Shown one piece after another: positions 53,378-64,000 of a stretch of DNA of 64,000 bases. The notes under the pieces are model-generated. The model was given only the letters and a program-made list of their open reading frames with translations. It was not told the DNA's origin and made no database searches. The stretch spans positions 11,699,758-11,763,757 of the forward strand of contig NC_069134.1 in NCBI RefSeq assembly GCF_026914265.1, in the 5' to 3' direction. The stretch's first letter is position 1; each line of letters opens with the position of its first letter. This DNA is from Mya arenaria (taxonomy: Eukaryota; Mollusca; Bivalvia; Myida; Myidae). Made by a program: the position numbers and the translations under genes.

Positions 53378-55287
53378 TTAGCTGATCAAGTCAAGCACAA
53401 TGTTATCCAACTGATCAGTAAAGGTTTTAAAGGAGAATTTTAGTTCAACATGTTTTTTTCCAGCTTCACCCATTGTTTTTGATAACTCCGGTTCATCAAC
53501 AATTCGCTCCATTGCTTCTGCAAACTGATCTGGCCTACCCTCCCTGAGAAAGCCTGTTTTACCATCAACAACTGTTTCAAGTGGGCCTCCACTGTTACAG
53601 GCTATTACTGGGCATCTCATGAACATTGCCTCTATTGGAACTATACCAAAGTGTTCTTTGTCAGGAGTGTACAACAGACAGTCACAATGATTGAGAAGAG
53701 TCCGTTTCTGAGAGTCACTAATTGAGCGAAGGAAAGTAACATCATCTGTGATGCCAAGTTTTTCACAAAGAAGCCGAAGCTCTAGGTAATGTTCTTTATT
53801 TTCTGTAACTCTTTCATCGTAACCTCCGGCCATTACAAGATGAATGCTGTCTCCTTCTGACTTTGAAATTCTCTCTTTTAACTGACCTGCAATTGTAAGA
53901 AAACTTGTATTAATATTTTAATACATAAACATGATGATTTACATGTTGCATACTAGTACATCTTGCAACCAAACAATCAAAGAATGAAAGAAATATAGCA
54001 AAAAAGGCAAACATGACCTTATTTTTTTATATAAACATATTAATTATAGAAAGGTAACATATTTAACTCAATGATCAAATTATAGATAGGTAACATATTT
54101 AACTGAATGATCAAGTACAGTGATCAGACTGTGCAATCATTCTTTATAAATGTTGTATTACAAAACCTATGTTCTACAACAAAATCAAAATTTAAATAAT
54201 GGTACATAAATGATACTGTTTTTAAATAATTACCAAAAGCTTGTACAGCCAAAGCAAGATTCTTTTTCCTTTCATATCTGTTGATAGAAAGAAACACCAT
54301 TTTTTTGTGAGAAGGCAGCAGATTGTCAGTTGGCGGTTCGATAGGCTTTTGAAATGCTGAGAAGTCTGGTATTGGGTACAAAACAGCTGGGCTACATCTT
54401 GTCAAACTGTTGAATGTTTTCTTGAAGACAGAAGCTGAAAATATACAGACGGTTTGGACATTTTTTTTTATTAATTTACCAAGAACATGTCATTAGTTAG
54501 TTTTAGATAATGTAACAGTTGTCAAATTAAGCACAGGTCTGCATGCCATGTACTGGTGAACTCCTTTCCGGGCTTGCTAAAAAAATTCAATTTTATATAT
54601 ATAGCTGGGCAGGATTAAAATTATTGATGGCAAGCATTAGTATATAGACTCAAGGTCACATATGCATCTAATTATGGTAAGACGATTTTTTTTATATCAA
54701 GTCACAAGCTATCAAGATACTGTCATTGATTATTCAAGATTGCCAGATCTAACAAATATACATACACTTAAGTGCAATTGTCAGACTGTACCTGTAAATT
54801 TACTGTTTACTAAGATGCAATGTGCCATTCCAGTTGTCCATTCCTCCACTAAATCTATTGGTGCTCTGTAAATCTTCTTGAGAAAACTATCATGCTTAGC
54901 CAAAAGCATGTCTGGGAAGTGACAATAAAATATCACCTTAGCATTGGAACATCGTAAAACAGGTAAACAAGCAGAGATTTGGTCACAAAATATTACATCA
55001 TACGAAATGTCACTGAAAAATACAAGGAAAATGGCAGCATATATCATCCGGAAGTAAGCACATAATGCATAAAAGCGTCCAAAAACGCTTCGTGGCAACC
55101 AGTCTCCAGCGACTGTCACTTTCAGATTGCCATCTTTCGTTTCCTGAAAACAGTGGGACGGATCGTGATGAGCTGTCACAAATTCCACCTTATGTCCCCT
55201 AGATTTCAAAGCTATTGCAGCGTCTATCACAGCCTTTTCTGCGCCACCGATCCCTAGATCAGGATGAAGAAATACTACTTTTGTCAT
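53378..55287 (-). CDS. ALG2: ALG2, alpha-1,3/1,6-mannosyltransferase
   Basis: Three minus-strand exons: 54792-55287, 54234-54434, 53378-53886. Phases agree and give 401 residues (human 416). The start is the first ATG (55287), [18 protein letters not shown]; an upstream in-frame GTG is not preferred. ALG2 is a GT4 (GT-B fold) enzyme that adds the second and third mannoses to Man1GlcNAc2-PP-dolichol from GDP-mannose on the cytosolic face of the ER. Diagnostic features are GIGGAEK near residues 12-18, [31 protein letters not shown], the hydrophobic stretch [13 protein letters not shown] (about 88-100), [21 protein letters not shown], and the E-x7-E catalytic motif EHFGIVPIE at about 310-318, then NSGGPLE. 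It is convergent with WDR70 across a 7-kb repeat-rich gap. No polyadenylation signal was clear. Confidence 0.97.
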
Positions 55288-57110
55288 TTTTTCTCTCGAA
55301 AACTGATTCACTATTAATTTGAATGCGTAAACATGAAAAATATGCCAACATTAGACTAGTTCGTGTACAGGAAGTTTACAATGTTTTACACCTTTAATTG
55401 AAGAGTATTCAACTGCCTCTACGAAAAACAACAACAAAGAAATAGCACGCAAAAAGAAACGGTTAACGTCTACTATTGGAAAGCAATCGGATCATGGTGT
55501 AATGTGGGCAGTCACTCGGCAAAAGGCGCGAAGTGGTCCGAACGCGTCAAAATGCCATTTTTCCAACATCATTAAGGCTGCAGTATGACTAGTTTTTCAC
55601 TTAGAGAGTGGTTAGTGCAACTCGACCTTACCTGGCAAAACCCCTCGACCCTTAGAATCCGCGTTTTTCGATGTTTAGTTGTTGTTATTGGCTGTGAAAT
55701 ATAAATTTTGGTTGATTACAATTAAAAACATACAGTATTAATTATAAAATATACAATATACCGAAATGTCTTGGTAAGCATTCGCGACTTGCTTTGCTGT
55801 TTTGATAGGACTTAAAAAATCTAAAACAAAACAAAGTAACCTTTGGTCCTACCCTACCTAGCATTTTTGAGACCGTTGCCCTAAATTCAAATAATTTGTT
55901 TTTAAGCCTTCCCATTGTTCATGAGCATTTCAAAGTAATTGTCATGTCTGAATAAACATAGCAATTACCCATTTTTACCATGATGCTGTATTGAGCTATT
56001 TTTGTTTAAATTCATATGCCATACTATTCTTACAATGTGTATGTATACAACATGTATATTGAATTTATTTGTAAGTACGTTTATCTCGTCGCTTATGGAG
56101 GAATAAAAGGCATCCATCCATCCAACCATTCATATGTCGATCTATATTATCAACTACTGCCATTTTTTTCCAAAAATTATTCTATTTTTAGTTTACCTGA
56201 GCACAACGTATAAAAAATAATATAAAGTTATATAAAAAAATAATGCAGAAGAAGAAGAGTTTACTATTAGTTTGTAAGAAGTACATAGAGGATTTTTGTT
56301 GATTCCAGTGTAAGATCGTAGTTTATTTCACAAGTAAGTGTCATAGAAAAACATATTTTCACAAGTGGCGAAGACACGAGTGAAAATGTAGATTTTCTAT
56401 GATCACGAGTGTTTTCTGCTTATTTTTTAGTTTTACTGGTATTTCAATTTCTTTTTCTAAATTCCTCCTTTTGAGTGCTTGCTACGCTGCTACCCATGGG
56501 ACGCCCCTCAGGCAAAGTTTTTTTTTTTATCGCTGATGACACAACTGTCATTTAACACCGGCTCGTGGAGAAATAGTTCTCCAAGAGTTTGTTTTCATTT
56601 GTTTATTATTTTTTTCGTGATATAGTGTGAACATTTGATGAACATTCATCAATGAACTTTTATAAACCCATCTATGTTCTAAATAATAACAGTTAATGCA
56701 GGTATAGAGTTATAAAGGGAAATATGGTTGAACAGTTCTCACGAATTAGTGTTTCAAGTTATTTTCAACAGATCAACTTTCTTCCTACATATATTCAGAC
56801 CAGCTAGATACTCAATTATGGTGAGTACTAAAATTGTCTAAAACTAAACAAAATCATATGAAGACGGGTCAGCTTTACGGCCCTCTTAAATTTTGTATCT
56901 CATCTGCCTTAATCTAGCCATGCGTAAAATAGATTAATAATTGTTAAACTAGCCTATGTTAACGCTACTATTGCACTGATTGGAGAAATCGATAGAGATC
57001 GCCGTTAGTCTGATAAGCTCCAAATTTGGCAATGGACCAAAACACACTGGTCTCACTTAGTCTATAACTACTGAATGAAAATTGGGATGGTCGAAGGTGT
57101 AAGCAAGTTG
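55288..57110. other. ALG2 upstream region and intergenic DNA, no gene recognised
   Basis: The ALG2 promoter should lie near 55290-55560, where CpG is more frequent (GGCGCGAAGTGG near 55524). A dispersed-repeat phrase, CACGAGTGAAAATGTAGATT, occurs near 56377. No conserved coding exon was seen. Confidence 0.45.
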
Positions 57111-57114
57111 TAGA

Positions 57115-57765
57115 GTTTGTTTCATGATGCACGATATTCCAAATGAAGATTTTAAGGTATACTTCGAAGGGTTGATGTCTGGTGCTCAGGGCCATGATGA
57201 TGATTTAAGCTCTGAGTTTTTAGCAGATTTTGATAGGAACAATAATGGTAGTTCACCTACGTTTGATTGTCTTGATAGATTAATCAGTGAAGAAGAAATT
57301 TTAAAGGCGATTAGTAGACTTGGTAATAATAAGGCATGTTCCATAGATAATGTTTTATACGAATATTTTAAAACCAGTGTTCCGGTTTTGATCAAGCCAT
57401 TGCATTTGTTTTTTAACGCTATCCTTAACAAGGGGACGTTTCCCAAGTCATGGGCTAACGGGGCTATTATTCCCATATATAAGAAAGGAGATCTTTCGGA
57501 CCCTAACAATTACAGGGGGATTACACTGATCAGTTGCTTTGCAAAGTTGTTCACCGGTATATTAAATGAGAGGATTAAGAAATGGGCGATGGAGTACGAT
57601 GTTCTCACGGATGCACAATTTGGTTTTAAGAACAATTGTAGTACAGTAGATCCCATATTTATATTACAATCATTGATCCAAAGACTCTAAAAAGAAGTTG
57701 TATTGTTGTTTTGTGGACTTTAAAAAGGCGTATGACAGTATAAGTAGGAGCAGGCTATGTATTTA
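57115..57765 (+). mobile_element. LINE fragment: N-terminal part of reverse transcriptase
   Basis: An open frame of 188 codons (57124-57690) includes EEEILKAISRLGNNKACSID, FPKSWANGAIIPIYKKGD, NNYRGITLISCFAKLFTGIL and LTDAQFGFKNNCSTVD, the standard order for a non-LTR retrotransposon RT up to motif 2a. After TAA at 57688 a shifted frame continues with KKKLYCCFVDFKKAYDSI, which holds the first catalytic Asp (FVDFKKAYD). The element stops near 57765, just before a TG microsatellite, so the rest of the RT is missing. It is younger than the other LINE fossils in the window because one long frame is still open. Confidence 0.88.
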
Positions 57766-57783
57766 AAAATATTTTATAATGAC

Positions 57784-57784
<1 letters not shown>

Positions 57785-57826
<42 letters not shown>

Positions 57827-57868
57827 CATGCGTGCGTGCGTGCACGTGCGTGCGCGTGTGCGTGTGTG
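57785..57868 (+). repeat. (TG)n / (GCGT)n microsatellite
   Basis: About 20 TG dinucleotides followed by GTGCG-type alternations. Alternating purine-pyrimidine DNA of this kind can adopt Z-form. Confidence 0.95.
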
Positions 57869-58216
57869 ATACTTAAAGAAGGTCATAAAATATGAACTGT
57901 TACAACTCTTTATTTTTGACCTGATTATTTGTCTGATATGTTTACAGTCAGTTTGCTTTATAATATTTGCCATATATTTATATGAATATAATCTATGAGA
58001 AAATGTGCGTTTAAAAAGAGTAAAAACATATCACAGTATGAATCAGTCTATGCTGTTTTGTGGAAAATGAGTTGAGATTGAGATTAAAAACAAACTTGAT
58101 TATTTTTGTGATATTTGAGCCTGCAAGCAAATGTTTATGTTTTACGGGATAAATTATTATACTTTTGAATCAATATATCTGATTTGTCGACACCTATCGA
58201 TTCTATCAGTAGGACG

Positions 58217-58352
58217 GTTAAAATAAGCCATTCAAGAGTCATAATGAGGTTTTTAATTAAAATAAATTGGTTCTTAGGCCATCAGGAGGAAGGTAAAAGT
58301 AAGCCGTTCAAGAGTCATTATAAGGGTTTTAATTAAAATAAATTGGTTCTTA
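58217..58352 (+). repeat. Two tandem ~75-bp copies
   Basis: CATTCAAGAGTCATAATGAG and CGTTCAAGAGTCATTATAAG begin two successive copies, each ending AAAATAAATTGGTTCTTAGG. The second runs straight into the MITE at 58353. Confidence 0.85.
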
Positions 58353-58792
58353 GGCCACACCAAATAGATGATTCGTTCGACGTACTTACCGCTCCTATTT
58401 TTCAGAAAATGCAAAAAAAGTTTCTAAAGACAACAACAACAACATAGTCAACAGACAACAACAACAACATAGTCAACAGACAACAACAACAACATCTTTC
58501 ATCGAACAACCGAAAAAATATAAATTTTATGTAGACTGCAACAGTCATATAAAATGAATACTCCGTGGGAAATTTTCTTAGAAAGGGAATAAAGTTCAGG
58601 ATTATCATTCCAAATGATGATTTATGCAGGGAAAATAAATAAATGAATAAAAAAATATGCAGGGAAGCAAGTTAGACCCGCTCCTCTATTGAAACGAAAT
58701 AAAAACAATGATTTTCAGGATTTTTTTAATTTCATTTTTGCCCCCAAAAATTGGCCAAAATCCGTACACCAAAAAAATGAATTGGTGTGGCC
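58353..58792. mobile_element. TTA-flanked MITE (PIF/Harbinger-like)
   Basis: Inverted ends GGCCACACCAAAT and (reverse complement) GGCCACACCAATTCATTT, flanked by TTA at 58350-58352 and 58793-58795. Three-base TTA duplications are the PIF/Harbinger signature. It includes three tandem copies of a ~25-bp CAACAACAACATAGTCAACAG unit at 58428-58497. Non-coding. Confidence 0.7.
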
Positions 58793-58799
58793 TTAAATA

Positions 58800-60380
58800 T
58801 TTTTAATAGGTCTCGTTTTTGTGTTAAAACATGATAGTTTGGATGTTTATATTATCACTATTGTGTTCTTCCAAGATGCTCAGAAAACATTGATTCCAGG
58901 TGATGATCCTGCCATTTATGTCAACATGTTTTGCGTTCCCTCCGAAATCGTGATCCCGTTTCATGCTTTAATTCCGTAAGGTCAGTTTACGCATCCAATT
59001 AAGAGAGCACTATATGGCCATACTTTCCACAGATCAAATTATCCCATTACGGTCAGTCGTTCTATTTACAGAAAGGGTGAGAAAGAATTAATGTAAGATT
59101 TTCTTAAAAGAAATGAAGGATTGTTTTAAAGAAATTGGAAGAAATAAAACTCTTGGTGTAAATATAAGTCAAAAATTGCGTGCTTATGTCATTATCGGGG
59201 ATATGACGGCAGTTTGGCTGGTTAAAATACGCGGACTCCACACACTTTTACCAGCCCAACTGCGTTCATACCCCGTTAATGTCATTAATTCATTCCGTAA
59301 GTAACATAATGGAGATCACATTCTTAACACCTGTGACTTTGATCTTATAATAACAATATGGTCCTAAACAGCGCTTAAACCATTGTCATCTCAATTTTTT
59401 AGAGTACAATGCTTTATTGGAGTACGTCTTTAAATTCGTCTCCATATTAACTTAAACAAGGATTTCACTTTTTTATTTTCTTATTCTCTCCTATTGTCAC
59501 CAACATATAAGTCATGAAATAAAGTAAAGTTGTCCTTATCCCAATACAACTTATTACTGAAATATTGACATGTCACCTCATTGAAGAGCGTGACAATGCT
59601 TTTACAAGCCAAGGAATAACAGCCAAAACAGGTACTCCCCAAATTACATTGAAAATATAACTTAAAAATAAATGCAAACGGGTAAGCATGATCCCGAATT
59701 TAGTAACTAGTTCGAGCATTACTTTATTTTTCATTTCAATCAGAGATATTTAGTTACATAAAGTGTTTTAAATGTAAAAATACAACGCATTTACCAGAAA
59801 CACGGATGTATAGGTCCGTGCCATAGCGAGCTTAAAGTAAGAGAGAAAAACAATTGGCGGGCGGTTCAGATGGCTAACGATCATTGGCTTTCTGCGTCAG
59901 GCACGTGACCATCTCAGCATCCGTAACATGCGCTATACTGTTTTATCAATGTTAAAGTAGCATTTCTCGTGATGTATGGATTTTAAGATGGGATAATATA
60001 TGTAAGTACTATTTTTTATTGAATGTTAAACAGTCGTGATTGTTTCTTGTGAATCAGTATTGGTTTCAATAAAAACAAAACATTTATGGTATAATGATCT
60101 GCAATAATTAGTGGCCTCCTTTTCCTAAACTAAATCTTTCTGATATCAAACATTTACTTAAATATATTTAATATACGTAAGATGTTTAAAATGGTTCATA
60201 GCATATGCAAAGAAACGTAGATAATAAGAATGCCTCCAACCATCCATTGCATGTTTAGGGAGTATAGAAACCTCTTTGTTTAAGTACTTTCAATTTCATG
60301 CTATTTGCTATACTGTTGTTGTTTTTTATGTATAATTTTCTTGCAAGGTTTAAAAAACACGTTTAAACCATAATATTATA
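58800..60380. other. No gene recognised
   Basis: Intergenic AT-rich sequence. A 63-codon open frame at 59113-59304 has no recognisable similarity. Confidence 0.5.
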
Positions 60381-60383
60381 TTA

Positions 60384-60575
60384 GGTTACCCGGTTAGCGC
60401 AGTGGTTAGCGGACTCGCATAGCATCAAGGCGTCCTAGGATCGATTCCCGGCTTGGGCGCATGTGAGAATGACATAAATTATGGTCACCAAGCCGGACAA
60501 GTGGGTTTCCTCCTAGGACCCCTATAATACAAACTACAGTCTCGCGTAACACCGTGCCAACGACAGTGATGCGAA
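60384..60575 (+). mobile_element. tRNA-derived SINE (second family)
   Basis: The head has A box TTAGCGCAGTGGTTAGCG and B box GGATCGATTCCCGG with tRNA-like spacing. The body contains GTGGGTTTCCTCCTAGGACC and CGCGTAACACCGTGCCAACG. The ends of the head do not pair as an acceptor stem, so it is a SINE, not a tRNA gene. It differs from the SINE at 28692 and 46600. Confidence 0.85.
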
Positions 60576-60749
60576 TACTTGTTTCAAAATCGTTGTAAAA
60601 TTAATAAGTTAAAACTAAATTATGTATTATTAAAATACATGCACTAGAATACAAAATTGCTGCTCGAACCCGTTTAACTGTTATTTCAATATAACAGTTT
60701 TTGTATACTAATGTTAGGTGAAGTAAACATTTTATAAAACCATAACAAA

Positions 60750-60991
60750 CACTAGCGGATCCAGGGTGGGTGGGGGCACGCCCCTTAAGTCGTCCAAGTT
60801 TAGAAAAAAACACACACAATAAAATGCCCACCAAAACCACCAATTTGGATTATAATTCCTGTGGGCGATTACCCCCAACCCCCAGCCAACATTTTCAACA
60901 AACAAAAAAAATGTCCCGAAGGAGGGGCGCAATTCAAAAGGTCTGCCCCTAAGTAACGCCCCCTCTAACGACAAATCCTGAACCGCCTCTG
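60750..60991. mobile_element. hAT-like MITE (GGCGGATCCAGG type)
   Basis: Left end CACTAGCGGATCCAGG and right end (reverse complement) CAGAGGCGGTTCAGGATT form imperfect inverted repeats 242 bp apart. The interior is rich in CCCC and GGGG. Flanking 8-mers do not match, so the target duplication has decayed or the ends are slightly misplaced. Confidence 0.6.
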
Positions 60992-60999
60992 ACAAGTCA

Positions 61000-62230
61000 C
61001 CGTACAACTAGCCTGTTATATGTATTCGGAATACGTTCTCTTTCATTGCTTAATGTGGTATACAATACCATATTCGGGAAAATTATAAAATTGTATGTAT
61101 TATTTTATTTAGACAAACTGATACCATTGTAAAAAATCTGAAACCGATTTCCTATTTAAGAAACAATTGCATAAATTAAAATTAAAAGCAAATGATGTTT
61201 TTAGCAAGGTCGGTTCTAAAGAAAATTATCACAATACTTACTTCTTCAAAATACAATATTATTTATTGAAATGCTGGGGAAAATAGGATTCCTGGCTTCA
61301 TTTAAGCTGCTGGCTATTCCGAGGCGAAAATACATCAATCACTATTATTTCTGCGTATTTCATCAAAAATTACATTATAATTCATATCTGCCCATCTACA
61401 TATTTCTCAAGATAATTTAAACAGTTCAGTTGATTAAGTGCATGATTTCATGTAATAGCATATGCAGATTGTCTTTCAACCGGCATTTGTCAAATTTATT
61501 ACTTCGGGCTTATCAGTTTAACTAATCAGTATAAAATAATATGTGCTGAGAAAAACGCACTTGTTTTCCATGGGCTAGACGAAGCGAGAACAATGAATGC
61601 ATTCTTTCAATATACCGTGAAACGAATTGTTGTTTTTTTTTTAAATAAAAAATATAATATGAAAGTGGGCGAGCGATTTTAAAGTTATAGAATCATTAAA
61701 TAAAGCGACTTCACCTTGGCATATCATATAAAATATTAATATGTACTTGTTCAATAATTAAATTAACCAGAAACTCATGCTTGATAGAGATCTATAACAC
61801 GTGACTGTCGTGTTTTTGTTTGCACGCACTCAAATGAAATTATTATAATTTAAATCACCATTAAAAAAAGACAACATATCTACATCACATGCTGTCATAC
61901 AAGTGCTACGTCTTTCAGCAAGGTGAATAGTAGTATATCGTGTAATATAGACATAGTTCAAGGTACAGCCATTTATCAATATGGCGTGAGAGAGGCATTC
62001 AGGACGAATATGCAATAAAGGTGAGAAGGCCTTCAACTTTCCCATGGAAAACTCCAACACCCTTTCCCTCACTTGGTACCGCATGGCAGTCAAAGACACT
62101 CTCAGATGTTTCATTTTTTTCTCGAGCCATTCTGAAATAAATTATGCAGAGGTTGTTTGTCGAAGAGTGTGTGCCTAACGTGAGTGCAGCCAAAGAAAAT
62201 ACAGAGGTCGAGTAAGCTGCTTTAGCTGTA
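61000..62230. other. No gene recognised
   Basis: AT-rich. On the minus strand an ATG at 62132 opens a 44-codon frame (MAREKNETSESVF...) to 62001, with a possible donor inside, but nothing identifies it. Confidence 0.4.
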
Positions 62231-62235
62231 TTGTA

Positions 62236-62763
62236 TGCACCAATCGATTGTTACCACACCCCCTCCCCGAGGTCCGGGGGTATACCGGAGAGAGCCGGGG
62301 AAATGTGTCGTGTTTTTACTTTCCAGGTGGCCCCGCAGTGCCGGGTGAATGCGGTGGTTTTGCCTTTGCGCCAAAACCAGCGGGGATTGGGCCTTACCTA
62401 GGTTCTGTCGGTCTAATACCTCCACAAACAATATGTTTACAAAATAACCGAAATACGTGTGAAGATTAAACATATTTATATGGCACTGCATTCCCCGATT
62501 TCTCAAATAAGCCCTCATAATTGTGATATTAGATAAACTAACGAGTCATACTTAGGTTTTATGATGATGTCCGTTCTTTTCCTCTAGCGGGGATCGGGCC
62601 TTACCTAAGGTCCCTGGGGTGCAGGGGCATTTGGCGGGGATTTTACCAGCAAATCATCCCCGCAGGCAGGGGTCTTACCCGGGCTTGGCTGGACCGAAAG
62701 TCAATGTCACCACTATTCCCCGGACCTGGGGGGGGGGGGGCGTAGTTACAGTTGACTGGTGCA
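62236..62763. mobile_element. GC-rich MITE with TGCACCA ends, TA-flanked
   Basis: Left end TGCACCAATCGATTGTTACC and right end (reverse complement) TGCACCAGTCAACTGTAACT, followed in each arm by C-rich runs and AGGTCCGGGG. TA dinucleotides flank both sides (62234-62235 and 62764-62765), as for Tc1/mariner-type insertions. The sub-repeat GGGGATTGGGCCTTACCTAG recurs inside near 62381 and, slightly changed, near 62589. Open frames inside are by-products of the GC-rich sequence. Confidence 0.75.
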
Positions 62764-62765
62764 TA

Positions 62766-64000
62766 AGTTATGGGGTCAGTAGGTGACCAGATGTGGGATG
62801 TACGGGGCAAAGGATACGAATATTGGTTACTGTGCCCCGTGTATCCCATACCGAGTCATCTACTAACCCCGTAACGTGTATATCGGGTCGACAGACTGTT
62901 TACATTGGTCAATTCATGAGGACTGAATGTTTTATTTTAATCATCGGAATCAGATAATAGACACCATTTTGGTACGATTTAAAGATTAGTGGCCCTAAAT
63001 GGAAAAACATGGGGTCACCACGTGAGCAAGACTTGACCAATGGCGTTGGCGTCATTCATGCTGGAGGCGTGACTTTTGCACATACATGTTTACTTTGTTG
63101 TATTACATTTCCCCTTACTTTGGACCAACGTTTACCTCGTTCCGACTTTTGCTTTCTTTGTGTATGATGTCTGATGACAACGTCCCCAGACACTACCAGA
63201 AATAATTACACTTATTGAGGGATCAGCTCAAATTGAGCAAAGTTTAAATGTACGTTTTGGATCAGCGTCTGTGCAATAATATATTGATACATTTGCTAAA
63301 AATGTATCCAAACGTTATGTGCTCCTCAACACAAAAAATATACAAAAAATGGCGAATAAATCAAAGCGTCGTAAATGTTTATTTTCTGAACGAACAGTAA
63401 ATATCCTCTACAATAAACATAAACTGCATTTTTAACATAAACAAGTGTCTCGAACGGTATATATCATGTCCGGACTATGATAACCTTGATAGAGGAACGT
63501 GAATTTTAATAGAAACTTAATGAACGTAAATGAACAAATGCTCTGTGTATTGCTGGCATCGAACGTTGGTTTCTCAAAAACATAAGTTTAAATTGTTTTT
63601 GCCCTAAGTGGCAGTAACGGCTTCGAATTTAACATTTTTTTATATGATTATAAACATAAACGTACAGAGACCGCCTAACCAACGACCGTATCGCACGATC
63701 ACATTGTCGAATAAATATTTCTGTGAATTAGGAAAATCTATTACCAAAGTAAAAAGTATGTGTATGTTTTTTTTTCCAAGTTAAAACATATAGTTTATTT
63801 GCTTTTGCAAGCAATGCGTTCAAGTGAATTGTTTACACTGACATAATGGTAACTTGAAGTGTTTGATCGTACAGTATTTTGTCTCATGCATGTTTATAAG
63901 AAGATCCATTATGTAATGAATTATGTTCATAAGTATATATACATGTGTATCATCACATTCCTTGACTGATACTGCAAGTTATGACTGCAATTCGAACAAG
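62766..64000. other. No gene recognised
   Basis: Intergenic sequence to the right edge. TACGGGGCAAAGGATACG and its near-complement CGTGTATCCCATACCG near 62800-62855 look like a decayed inverted repeat. No conserved exon. Confidence 0.45.

Noticed and set aside
60390-60470. Possible functional tRNA gene
   Set aside because: A and B boxes are clear, but the acceptor-stem ends do not pair and a SINE body follows, so it was called a SINE.
61999-62193. Minus-strand ORF that could be a first coding exon
   Set aside because: No recognisable protein and no downstream exon to join to.
62248-62518. ORFs on both strands in GC-rich DNA
   Set aside because: They lie within a MITE with inverted ends.

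Overview
The window is animal genomic DNA, most likely from a bivalve mollusc. Its genes are split into many short exons with GT-AG introns, the non-coding DNA is AT-rich, and the dispersed repeats (arrays with units such as GGGCAATAACTC, tRNA-derived SINEs, TTAA- and TTA-flanked MITEs) are of kinds common in clam and mussel genomes. The taxonomic call is inference from repeat style and from protein divergence relative to human orthologs.

Five conserved protein genes can be read exon by exon. (1) EBP2/EBNA1BP2 (+, 4016-12379), a nucleolar 60S ribosome-assembly factor; its first coding exon was not found. (2) CFAP144/FAM183 (-, 17190-15897), a small axonemal protein, complete in 4 exons. (3) FZR1/CDH1 (+, coding 20718-26631), an APC/C co-activator, complete in 12 coding exons with two small upstream ORFs. 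(4) WDR70 (+, 32489-46133), a nuclear WD40 protein, complete in 17 coding exons, one of whose introns has a GC-AG boundary. (5) ALG2 (-, 55287-53378), the ER mannosyltransferase of N-glycan assembly, complete in 3 exons. EBP2 and CFAP144 are convergent, and CFAP144 and FZR1 are divergent. The genes are housekeeping or ciliary and are not one pathway.

The rest is mostly repeats. The left edge (1-2823) holds the C-terminal part of a MULE-like transposase ORF, a 148-bp satellite with a built-in inverted repeat, and a 697-bp non-autonomous element with a perfect 10-bp target duplication. A second copy of that element lies inverted at 29988-30675. Introns and intergenic DNA carry a foldback-like element, several MITEs, three tRNA-derived SINE copies plus weaker remnants, three non-LTR retrotransposon (LINE) fossils, and arrays of 100-165-bp units. 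From 47.4 to 53.1 kb there is a dense nest of repeats, including two near-identical ~480-bp direct repeats and two abutting TTAA-flanked MITEs. From 55.3 kb to the end no host gene was recognised.

The most notable observation is in EBP2. The 1.3-kb intron 4100-5437 is almost wholly a ~41-bp minisatellite whose unit contains the exon/intron donor junction itself, so the pre-mRNA carries many copies of the splice donor. A smaller mirror case, duplicated acceptor sequence, lies before WDR70 exon 13. EBP2-CFAP144 also appears to be a deeply conserved convergent gene pair.
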